Source: Streptomyces aureus (GTDB lineage: Bacteria > Actinomycetota > Actinomycetes > Streptomycetales > Streptomycetaceae). Taken from it: a DNA stretch of 64,000 nt. Shown piece by piece: positions 8,439 to 15,022 of this stretch. Under the pieces are notes generated by a model. The model did not search any database. It worked only from the letters and a program-made list of their open reading frames with translations, and was not told the DNA's origin. The stretch lies in assembly GCF_000725495.1 (NCBI RefSeq), contig NZ_JNZD01000032.1, positions 55,170 through 119,169 of the forward strand. The letters run 5' to 3'. A program made the position numbers and the translations under genes. Each line of letters begins with the position of its first letter. Within the stretch, counting starts at the first letter, position 1.

Positions 8439-9176
8439 GTGGCGAAACTCAATCAGATCATCGCAGTGGAGAAGGGCATCAAGTCCAAGTCCCATCAGGA
8501 CCTGACGGCCGCTCATCACGGGCTGCAGAAGCCTGCCCTGCTCGCGGGCATCTCGCGGACGTACCAGCCCAAGGACGAGGAGGGCGAGCAACTGCCGCCC
8601 GAGTCGACCCGGGTCCAGGTGCAGACCGAGAGCGTGCTGCGGGACACCGCGGCGACCCTGACGCGGCTGTTCGACGTGACCGCCACGAAGGACTGGGCCA
8701 ACTGCACGGCGAGGGCCGACGTGGTGGTGGACGGGCGGGTGCTCGTCGCCGAGGTGCCGGTGTCCTATCTGCTCTTCCTCGAGAAGCAGCTCACCGATCT
8801 CAACACCTTCGTGCGCAAGCTGCCCGTCCTCGACGCCTCCGAGTCCTGGGTGCGGGACCCGTCCACCGACGCCTGGAAAACCGAGCCGGTGCGGACCCTC
8901 CGTACGAAGAAGGTCCCGCGGAACCACGTCAAGGCCGAGGCCACCGAGAAGCACCCGGCCCAGGTCGAGGTGTACTACGAGGACATCCCCGTCGGTTACT
9001 GGACGACCGTCAAGTTCTCCGGCGCCCTGCCCGCCCGGCGTGTGAACGAACTCCTCGACCGCGTGGAGAAGTTGCAGCAGGCGGTCAAGTTCGCCCGCGA
9101 GGAGGCCAACGGCGTGGACGTCGTCGACCAGCGCGTCGGCGACGCCGTTTTCGGCTACCTGTTCACCCAGGGGTAG
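8439..9176 (+). CDS. Conserved Streptomyces protein of unknown function
   Basis: A 245-residue soluble protein with no transmembrane segment. It starts MAKLNQIIAVEKGIKSKSHQ and has a repeated pattern of charged helices and the segment QVEVYYEDIPVGYWTTVKF. I do not recognise an enzymatic motif; I recall it only as a conserved Streptomyces hypothetical. The GTG start has TACCGT 7 nt upstream and no ribosome-binding site, so the mRNA is probably leaderless. An 8-bp hairpin follows the stop, before the unusual RNA region. Confidence 0.7.
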   Translation: MAKLNQIIAVEKGIKSKSHQDLTAAHHGLQKPALLAGISRTYQPKDEEGEQLPPESTRVQVQTESVLRDTAATLTRLFDVTATKDWANCTARADVVVDGRVLVAEVPVSYLLFLEKQLTDLNTFVRKLPVLDASESWVRDPSTDAWKTEPVRTLRTKKVPRNHVKAEATEKHPAQVEVYYEDIPVGYWTTVKFSGALPARRVNELLDRVEKLQQAVKFAREEANGVDVVDQRVGDAVFGYLFTQG

Positions 9177-9187
9177 CCTCTGAAACT

Positions 9188-9215
9188 CCCCGGCCACAAC
9201 GCACGACGGCCGGGG
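9188..9215 (+). terminator. GC-rich hairpin after the conserved hypothetical gene
   Basis: CCCCGGCC pairs perfectly with GGCCGGGG around a 12-nt loop. It may end the upstream transcript or be the first helix of the structured RNA that follows. Confidence 0.65.
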
Positions 9216-9258
9216 TGCGCGAGGAGCGCAAGCTGAAGCTGAGGCTTGTCGTGAAATG

Positions 9259-9376
9259 CACGGTTCCAGTGGAGGTTCGAGTCCTCCCCGCGGCACCACA
9301 GAACACTCCGGCCGACAACGTCGGCCCCGGAGCCGTTCACGCGCCGCGGTAGCCCAATCGGAAGAGGCAGACCGTG
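9259..9376 (+). ncRNA. Candidate circularly permuted tRNA / tRNA-like RNA
   Basis: The 3' half of a tRNA lies upstream of its 5' half. 3' half: CACGGTT (9259-9265), variable CCAGT, T-arm GGAGG-TTCGAGT-CCTCC (9271-9287), acceptor CCGCGGC (9288-9294), A, then encoded CCA (9296-9298). Linker 9299-9342 has an 11-bp hairpin with a 2-nt bulge (9306-9332). 5' half: acceptor GCCGCGG (9343-9349), TA, D-arm GCC-CAATCGGAAGA-GGC, A, then GACCGTG (9370-9376). The acceptor strands pair 7 of 7. GACCG/CGGTT forms a 5-bp anticodon stem (one G-U) that extends to 7 bp, so no normal anticodon loop with U33 is visible. It is therefore either a permuted tRNA that needs processing or a tRNA-like domain without decoding. 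Confidence 0.55.
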
Positions 9377-9459
9377 ATCAATCTCAGACTATTGCTCCAG
9401 ACTCAGTATTCGCCGCCGATCGCCGGATCGACCGGGCCCAGGCCCCAGTACGCCGAGAT

Positions 9460-9483
9460 GCTGGTTCAAGTCCAGCCCGCGCA
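9460..9483 (+). ncRNA. Second T-arm-like hairpin with acceptor-like tail
   Basis: GCTGG-TTCAAGT-CCAGC has the canonical T-loop pattern and is followed by CCGCGCA. CGCGCA (9478-9483) can pair with TGCGCG at 9216-9221, which would enclose the permuted tRNA-like unit. The rest of the gene-free stretch up to 9776 shows only short repeats (two copies of a TCCGG-ACC-TTCTGAAAT-like element near 9620 and 9643) and nothing I can name. Confidence 0.35.
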
Positions 9484-9776
9484 GCTCGATGCGTGGTGGT
9501 CCAAAGGCAGGACGCGGCGACATAACGACTGACCTGGGTCCTCAAGCGTGCCGGTGTGCGACATGGTGGCATCTCAGGGTCCGGGGGCCGGCTACGCCCT
9601 CGGACCCGCTCCTCCTCTCCTTCCGGACCTTCTGAAATCCCATCCGGTCCTCCTGAAATGTCACAGGGCGGAAATCCCCGCGTTCGTCCTCCGAGGGCCG
9701 CGCGCACTACCCTGATCACGACCGAGCCCGGCCGACGTCGCCCGAAGGCATCCCGCCCTCGCCCGACTGGAGCCCT

Positions 9777-11675
9777 GTGCGTCCCACCCGCCCCGCCGCC
9801 CCGCCCTGGCTCGCCCACGCCCTGCGCGCCCAGCGGGGACCGGTCCCCTGGAACGCGGTCCTACGGGGTGCCCTGGCCGCCGGGCCCCTGCTGCTCGCGG
9901 CCGTTCTGAGCGGCCGTACCCCCCTCGGAGTGATCGCCGCCCTCGGCGCCATGCTGACCGGGATCAACGACCGGCCGGGCAGCCGCCGGGTCGCCGTCGT
10001 ACGGCTCGGCGTACCGGCCCTCGCCGGTGCCGCCGGTCTGCTCCTCGGCTCGTACGCCGGAGCGCACACCGGCGCCCTGACACTCACCCTCCTGCTCACC
10101 GGGCTCGGACTGCTCGCCGGCGCCGTCAGTGCCGTCGGACCCGTGGCCTCCGGAGCCGGAACCCAGCTGCTGGTCGCCTCGGCGATCGGGGCCGGGATGC
10201 CGCTGCCGGAACCGGGATGGGTGCGCGCGCTGCTGTTCCTCGGCGGGGCGGGCTGGCTGCTCACGCTGCGGCTGGCCCTGCCCACGACCGCGGTGAACAC
10301 CGGCGACTACCGCTTCGACGGGGAGCGGGACGCCGTCGCCGGCGTGTACGACGCGATCGCCGAACTGCTGCTCGCCGTGGGCGGACCCGACGCGACCCGG
10401 CGGCGCGTCGCCCTGACCGCGGCCCTCGACCACGCGCAGGACGCGCTCGACGGCCCTCGGCTGCGGCGGTACGCCAGCTCCGCCGCCGAACGGCGGGTGC
10501 ACGCCCAGTACGCCGCGGCCCTGCCGCTCGCCGAAGCGGCCACCGCGCTCGCCTGGGCGGACGAGACCGTGCCCGCGCGGGCCGCGGAGGGACCCCGCCG
10601 CCTCGCCGCCGCCGTCCGCACCGGCGCCCCCACCGGACCGCTGCCCGCACCCGCCGTCCCGGGCGCCCGGTCCGGCCCGGCCGGGACCGCACCCGTCGTG
10701 CCGGGGCTGCGCGCCCTGCACGACGCCCTTCTGCACGCCGCCGAGAGCTTCGACCGGGGCTCCGGGAACGCCCTGCACAACCGGCGCCGCAGCGCCGGAT
10801 CCGTCGTCCGCACCGCGCTCGGTGCCGCAGGGCGCGAGTACGGCGTCCGGGTCGCCCTCTGCTTCGGGGCGAGCGTCGCCGTGGCACAGGCCCTGCACCA
10901 CGCGCGTTGGTACGGCAATCACCCGCACTGGTACTGGCTTCCCGCGACCGCCGTCTTCCTGGTCAAGCCCGACCTCGGGCCGCTCGTCTCCCGCGTGCTG
11001 TGCCGGGCGGCCGGAACCGTCCTCGGCGCGGTCGTCTTCGCGGGGTTCGCCCTCCTGCTGCCGCGCCCGGAGGGGTTCGTCGCCCTGGTCGCCGTCAGCG
11101 GCGCCCTCATCCCCGTGGCCACCCGGCACTTCGCCACCCAGACCGCGGTCGTCACGGTCCTCGTCCTCGCCCTGGTCATGGTCGGCGGGGAGCCGCAGGC
11201 CTCCTGGAACCGGATCGTCGAGACCCTGCTGGCCTGCGCGATCGTCCTGCTCGTCGGACATCTGCCGACCCTCGGACAGCGGGGCGGGACCGTACGGGCG
11301 AGGCTCAGCCGGGCCGAGCGGGCCGCCGACGTGTATCTCACCCATGTGCTGGGCGACGGCACGGCCGGTGACCGCGCGGACCGGTGGGTCCTGCGCCGGG
11401 AGGCCTACCGCGCGCTGGCCGAGGCCCGCGCGGCGATCGACCTCGCCGCGGCCGAGCTCCCCGCCGTGGCGCGGCACTCCGCCGGCGCGGACGCGGTCGC
11501 GGCCACGCTGGAACGGCTCGTCGACACGGCCACGGCCTGCGCCGTCCAGCTCGACGACACCGGGCGGCTCACGCCCCGGCACACCGAGCGGATCGACGAA
11601 CTCCTCGGCGAGCTGGCCGAGCGGCGCGAACGGGCCGGCCTGCGGACGGCGCCCGCGCGTCCCGTCACGGTGTGA
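9777..11675 (+). CDS. FUSC family inner-membrane protein (putative aromatic acid / efflux exporter type)
   Basis: A 632-residue protein with a GTG start. Two blocks of membrane helices are separated by a soluble domain: one at about residues 30-165 and one at 355-490, the second holding YGNHPHWYWLPATAVFLVKPDLGPLVSRVL, the hallmark FUSC segment. This is the layout of YccS/AaeB-like FUSC proteins, which are linked to efflux of aromatic acids. The Ala/Arg-rich soluble helices between and after the membrane blocks are typical. The substrate cannot be read. It is transcribed away from the gene-free RNA region. Confidence 0.8.
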   Translation: MRPTRPAAPPWLAHALRAQRGPVPWNAVLRGALAAGPLLLAAVLSGRTPLGVIAALGAMLTGINDRPGSRRVAVVRLGVPALAGAAGLLLGSYAGAHTGALTLTLLLTGLGLLAGAVSAVGPVASGAGTQLLVASAIGAGMPLPEPGWVRALLFLGGAGWLLTLRLALPTTAVNTGDYRFDGERDAVAGVYDAIAELLLAVGGPDATRRRVALTAALDHAQDALDGPRLRRYASSAAERRVHAQYAAALPLAEAATALAWADETVPARAAEGPRRLAAAVRTGAPTGPLPAPAVPGARSGPAGTAPVVPGLRALHDALLHAAESFDRGSGNALHNRRRSAGSVVRTALGAAGREYGVRVALCFGASVAVAQALHHARWYGNHPHWYWLPATAVFLVKPDLGPLVSRVLCRAAGTVLGAVVFAGFALLLPRPEGFVALVAVSGALIPVATRHFATQTAVVTVLVLALVMVGGEPQASWNRIVETLLACAIVLLVGHLPTLGQRGGTVRARLSRAERAADVYLTHVLGDGTAGDRADRWVLRREAYRALAEARAAIDLAAAELPAVARHSAGADAVAATLERLVDTATACAVQLDDTGRLTPRHTERIDELLGELAERRERAGLRTAPARPVTV

Positions 11676-11871
11676 CGCCCGGGGCGCGCGGTGGGGGTCC
11701 TGGCCCGGTCGGCTGCCCGCCTCGCGCTGTGACACCGCGCGCGTGTGGCCGGGTTCCGGCGTGCGGGTTCGCCGCCCGGTGTCGACTTCGTCTCAGTACC
11801 GTCACCGCCAGAGCCGTTCACCCCATCGGAGGCGTTTAACTCTCCACAGCACCGCGACATGGAGGTACAGG

Positions 11872-12045
11872 GTGAACGGGCGAAGGGTTCTGGAGCGCTT
11901 TCCCGCCGGCGGGCCGCGCGGGTCGTGGCCCGCGGAGGAGTTCGCGCAGGCGCGCCGACAGGAGGGTCAGGCGGCGGAGGTCGTCATGGATCTCGCGTCC
12001 GACGCGTTCCTGGTCGTGGTGGGCGGTGCCGACGGCGTCGAGTGA
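11872..12045 (+). CDS. Small hypothetical protein (57 residues)
   Basis: This small open frame has a GTG start with an ideal GGAGG ribosome-binding site 7 nt upstream. The product begins MNGRRVLERFPAGGPRGSWP and then has a helix-like stretch EEFAQARRQEGQAAEVVMDL and a hydrophobic end (DAFLVVV). I recall similar short proteins in Streptomyces but no function. The stop codon lies inside the first copy of a 28-bp tandem duplication. Support is the ribosome-binding site and the composition only. Confidence 0.5.
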   Translation: MNGRRVLERFPAGGPRGSWPAEEFAQARRQEGQAAEVVMDLASDAFLVVVGGADGVE

Positions 12046-12081
12046 GGGCGTCCGTGCCCACGGCGTCGAGTGAGGGCGTTC
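12026..12081. repeat. 28-bp tandem duplication
   Basis: Two adjacent copies sharing the 20-bp core ACGGCGTCGAGTGAGGGCGT (12032-12051 and 12060-12079). The first copy contains the stop of the small upstream gene. Confidence 0.8.
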
Positions 12082-12085
12082 CGGG

Positions 12086-12532
12086 TCACGCGCTGACGGG
12101 ACGGGACCAGGCGGGTGTCGTCCCCGTGACCTGGCACAGGGCCAGATAGAGGGGGATCGGCGGCGTATACGGAAACGTGCCGTCCGGTTTGTGGATGAGC
12201 CCGGGAATCCGAGGTGAGTCCGGCACGACGGCCCCCGTGACGTAGTGGGCCGGCACCGGCCACTCCAGGGAGACGTCGGAGTCGGAAGGAACGATCCACC
12301 ACCAGTGCGCCCCGTCGGCGTACACGCAGCCGACACGCGGGAGCCGCGACAGCAGCTTCGGTCCGAAGCGGGCGGGCACCGACACCGCGTCGCAGCCCAG
12401 CGGCACGTTCATGTCCTCGGGGACGGGCAGACGCCTCGGCGGCCCGGGCCTACGCCGTCCGCGGTGCACGCGGACCAGCGTGTCCAGGCTCAGGACCTGC
12501 GCCGCAGGCCCAGCCGGAGACGTACGGCTCAC
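12086..12532 (-). CDS. Hypothetical protein, coupled to the ATP-binding regulator
   Basis: A 148-residue protein whose GTG start overlaps the stop of the upstream ATPase gene by 4 nt (GTGA), so the two are translationally coupled. The sequence has a basic N-terminus (TLVRVHRGRRRPGPPRRLP) and then a conserved-looking core with VGCVYADGAHWWWIVPSDSD and VTGAVVPDSPRIPGLIHKP. I do not recognise a family name. The coupling suggests it acts with the anti-sigma-like ATPase. Confidence 0.7.
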   Translation of the reverse strand: MSRTSPAGPAAQVLSLDTLVRVHRGRRRPGPPRRLPVPEDMNVPLGCDAVSVPARFGPKLLSRLPRVGCVYADGAHWWWIVPSDSDVSLEWPVPAHYVTGAVVPDSPRIPGLIHKPDGTFPYTPPIPLYLALCQVTGTTPAWSRPVSA

Positions 12533-13593
12533 AGGCTCTCCCGATCCCGATCCCAGTCCCGATGGTGTGCCTGACGCTGTCCCTGGTCCGGCCCCGGATC
12601 GCGGTCGTGACGCGGGGCCATGCCCCGGTACGGGGTTCCGCTCTGCCGCAGATCGCGGTCCTGGCTCTTGCCAGGGGCGGAGGGGGACTGGGGGTTCCCC
12701 ACGGTTCCCGCCCCCCAGAATCCCTCCGCCCCCGTGCCCCGACCGTCGTTCGGGGGCTTCTTCGCGCTCCAGCCGAGGTCCGCCCGCGGGCCGTCGTTCC
12801 CGTCGGGCGAGTCCGCTGCGCGCCGGACCGCACCGATCCGGCCGGGCGGAGCCGTGCGCGGCCCTTCCCCGAACCCGGCCTCGAGCGCGGCCCGTTCGTG
12901 CCCGCCGTCCCGGCCGTCCTGGTCGCCCAGGCCGTTCCGTTCGTCCGGGCTGTTGCCGTCGTCCGGGTTGTCCCGGTGGCCGTCGGGGTAATTCCGGTCG
13001 TCGTCCGGGTTGATCCGGTCGTCGTGGACGACCGATTCCGGACGGCTCTCCGGGAGGCCGTCGACGGAGTTTTCGGCCCGGCCTGCGGAGCGTGCGATCT
13101 CCGCCCACACCAGCAGGCCGGGCCCGGTGTCCTGGGCCCCCCATGCCCTGGACACTGCCGCGACGAGAAGCAATCCCCTCCCGTGCTCCTCGTCGGGCCG
13201 CCGCGGGGAGGGGTGCGGCTCGCCGGGAGCGCACCCCTCGTCACACACGGCTATGCGCACCAGGTCGCCGGCGTCCTGCAGTTCGCAGACGACGCGTTGA
13301 CCGGCGGCATGCACGATCGCGTTGGTGACCAGTTCCGAGACGACGAGTTCCGCCGTGTCGCAGGTGTCCTCGCACACCGCCCAATGGGACAGGCGGGCCC
13401 GGCTCAGGCGTCTCGCCTGGGCCACGGAGCCCGGATGTGCGGCCAGCTCGAAGCGGAACCGGCGCTCGGCGGCCGCGCCGGGGTGCTGTCCCATGGCGGC
13501 ACGGAGACCGAACCGGTCTTCGGCGGCGTCTGTTCCTAACGGCGCGGACGGAATCACGCTTGCCACTATCGCGTCGCCGCGAACACTTGGCAA
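12529..13593 (-). CDS. ATP-binding protein (RsbW/anti-sigma-like HATPase) with long disordered tail
   Basis: A 354-residue protein. Residues 45-175 form a GHKL-type HATPase: FELAAHPGSVAQARRLSRARL, then TAELVVSELVTNAIVHA (N-box), then VCDEGCAPGEPHPS, then EEHGRGLLLVAAVSRAWG. This is the short Streptomyces anti-sigma/ATPase class often found beside whiJ-like HTH and DUF397 genes. Unlike the usual protein of about 150 residues, it carries about 175 extra residues rich in Asp, Asn, Arg, Gly and Pro with repeated N-P-D-D-like motifs. It is divergent from the HTH gene. Confidence 0.8.
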   Translation of the reverse strand: MPSVRGDAIVASVIPSAPLGTDAAEDRFGLRAAMGQHPGAAAERRFRFELAAHPGSVAQARRLSRARLSHWAVCEDTCDTAELVVSELVTNAIVHAAGQRVVCELQDAGDLVRIAVCDEGCAPGEPHPSPRRPDEEHGRGLLLVAAVSRAWGAQDTGPGLLVWAEIARSAGRAENSVDGLPESRPESVVHDDRINPDDDRNYPDGHRDNPDDGNSPDERNGLGDQDGRDGGHERAALEAGFGEGPRTAPPGRIGAVRRAADSPDGNDGPRADLGWSAKKPPNDGRGTGAEGFWGAGTVGNPQSPSAPGKSQDRDLRQSGTPYRGMAPRHDRDPGPDQGQRQAHHRDWDRDRESL

Positions 13594-13597
13594 GACT

Positions 13598-13662
13598 CAC
13601 TCTGAAAAATGCAGAGTGCCGTGTGACGCCGTGGGGGCGCGTGGCACACTGCTGGCAACAGC
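13598..13662. promoter_or_regulatory. Divergent control region with two small inverted repeats
   Basis: CACTCTG-N7-CAGAGTG (13598-13618) lies immediately before the ATPase start, and TGCTG-GCAA-CAGCA lies near 13649-13662. They sit between the divergent ATPase and HTH genes and are candidate operators for the HTH protein. No consensus is known to me. Confidence 0.35.
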
Positions 13663-13754
13663 AAGCCGCGCGGCGCCAGTTGGGATCGTCGAGGCAGACG
13701 AGGAAGACCCCGGAAGGCGCCGGCCGGGCTGCCCGGACTCAGTGGAGGTGGGAC

Positions 13755-14615
13755 GTGAGCGAACCGCGGTCCGCGCCGACGGTCGGTCAGGTCGTCCTCG
13801 GACGGCGCCTGCTGGACCTGCGGGAACGCGCGGGTCTCAAGCGCGAGGAGGCCGCGCGCATCCTGCGCGTCGCCCCCGCGACGGTCCGCCGCATGGAGAT
13901 GGCCGAGGTCTCCCTCAAGATCCCTTACCTCCAACTGCTGTTGAAGTCCTACGGCGTCGGCGACCAGGAGGCCGAGGCCTTCGTCCAGCTCGCGGAGGAC
14001 GCCAACAAGCCGGGCTGGTGGCAGCGGTTCCACGACATCCTGCCCGACTGGTTCTCCATGCACGTCAGCCTGGAGGGCGCCGCCTCCCTGCTGCGGTCCT
14101 ACGAACCGCACTTCATCCCGGGCCTGCTGCAGACCGAGGACTACGCGCGCGGTGTCCTGGAGGCGGGAGCCATCGGGCAGACCAGGCCCGAGGACATCGA
14201 ACGCCATGTGGCGCTGCGCATGCAGCGCCAGGACCTGCTGACCCGCGAGGACGCGCCCCGGATCTGGGCGGTGATGGACGAGACGGTGCTGCGCCGCACC
14301 ATCGGCGGCCCCGAGGTGATGCGCGCTCAGATCGACAAGTTGCTTCAGGCCACGAAGCTGCCCCATGTGACGTTGCAGGTGATCCCGTTCTCCTCGGGTC
14401 CGCACCCCGGCACGTACGGGCCCTTCGTGCTGTTCCGATTCGCCATGCCGGAACTCCCGGACATGGTCTACAGCGAGTACCTGACCGGCGCCGTCTACCT
14501 GGACTCGCGCTCCGAGGTGGCGACCCACCTGGAGGTCATGGACCGCATGGCGGCCCAAGCCGCCACGGCACATCGCACGAAGGAGATCCTCCGGGATCTC
14601 CGCAAGGAGCTGTGA
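13755..14615 (+). CDS. Helix-turn-helix regulator with DUF5753 domain (whiJ/abaA-like module)
   Basis: A 286-residue protein with a GTG start behind GGAGG. The N-terminal XRE-type HTH (about residues 13-70) reads LGRRLLDLRERAGLKREEAARI and VAPATVRRMEMAEVSLKI. The C-terminal DUF5753 domain (about 95-275) has YEPHFIPGLLQTEDYARGVL, RMQRQDLLTREDAP and HVTLQVIPFSSGPHPGTYGPF. The family pairs with small DUF397 proteins and affects development and antibiotic production in Streptomyces (WhiJ, AbaA loci). The next gene starts directly after its stop. Confidence 0.88.
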   Translation: MSEPRSAPTVGQVVLGRRLLDLRERAGLKREEAARILRVAPATVRRMEMAEVSLKIPYLQLLLKSYGVGDQEAEAFVQLAEDANKPGWWQRFHDILPDWFSMHVSLEGAASLLRSYEPHFIPGLLQTEDYARGVLEAGAIGQTRPEDIERHVALRMQRQDLLTREDAPRIWAVMDETVLRRTIGGPEVMRAQIDKLLQATKLPHVTLQVIPFSSGPHPGTYGPFVLFRFAMPELPDMVYSEYLTGAVYLDSRSEVATHLEVMDRMAAQAATAHRTKEILRDLRKEL

Positions 14616-14894
14616 ATGGAACGCATCACGCCGGAACGCATCAACCCGCGAATAGGCGACGTGCGCATCTACAACGGAATGCCCGCCCGTGAACTGGGCA
14701 GCGAGGGCTGGCACAAGCCGTGGAGCGGGGGTAACGGCGGCAACTGCCTGGAGGCGATGAAGCTCGCCGACGGGCGGATCGCCGTGCGTCAGTCGGCGGA
14801 CCCGGACGGTCCCGCCCTCATCTACACGCCCGGCGAGATGACCGCGTTCATTCAGGGCGCCAAGGCCGGAGAGGCGGACTTCCTTCTCTCCTGA
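14616..14894 (+). CDS. DUF397 domain protein
   Basis: A 92-residue protein that starts at the base after the upstream stop codon, so it is surely co-translated with the HTH regulator. The DUF397 signature is seen as WHKPWSGGNGGNCLEAM, IAVRQSADPDGPALIYTPGEM and FIQGAKAGEADFLL. In WhiJ-type modules these small proteins are thought to modulate the DNA-binding partner. The 128-base gap that follows holds short TTGACC/ACTTGT-like repeats and no gene. Confidence 0.88.
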   Translation: MERITPERINPRIGDVRIYNGMPARELGSEGWHKPWSGGNGGNCLEAMKLADGRIAVRQSADPDGPALIYTPGEMTAFIQGAKAGEADFLLS

Positions 14895-15022
14895 ACGACT
14901 TGCCTTGGCACGACTTGTTTTCCCTTGACCACGACTTGTCTGACTTCTCTGACGTCCTTGAATTTGGTTGTGAGTTGATCACCCGCGACATCGCGGGCTT
15001 ACGGAGACCGTCCCGAGGCCGT

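Noticed and set aside
9259..9298. Leftover att site (tRNA 3' end) of an integrated element
   Set aside because: There is no integrase or mobile gene nearby, and the perfectly matching 5' half only 44 nt away is better explained by permutation.
9259..9376. Permuted two-piece tmRNA
   Set aside because: The acceptor has C-G at position 3-70, not the G-U needed for alanine, a normal D-arm is present, and no tag reading frame with the usual ending was found. Streptomyces have a standard tmRNA elsewhere.
9343..9484. Ordinary tRNA with an intron using the second T-arm
   Set aside because: The 3' strand CCGCGCA pairs only 5 of 7 with GCCGCGG, and no strand near it pairs with the anticodon stem GACCG.
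9188..9540. Group I or group II intron in permuted order
   Set aside because: I looked for the P7/P3 core motifs and a domain V hairpin. Only short resemblances were found, and no consistent splice-site pairing.
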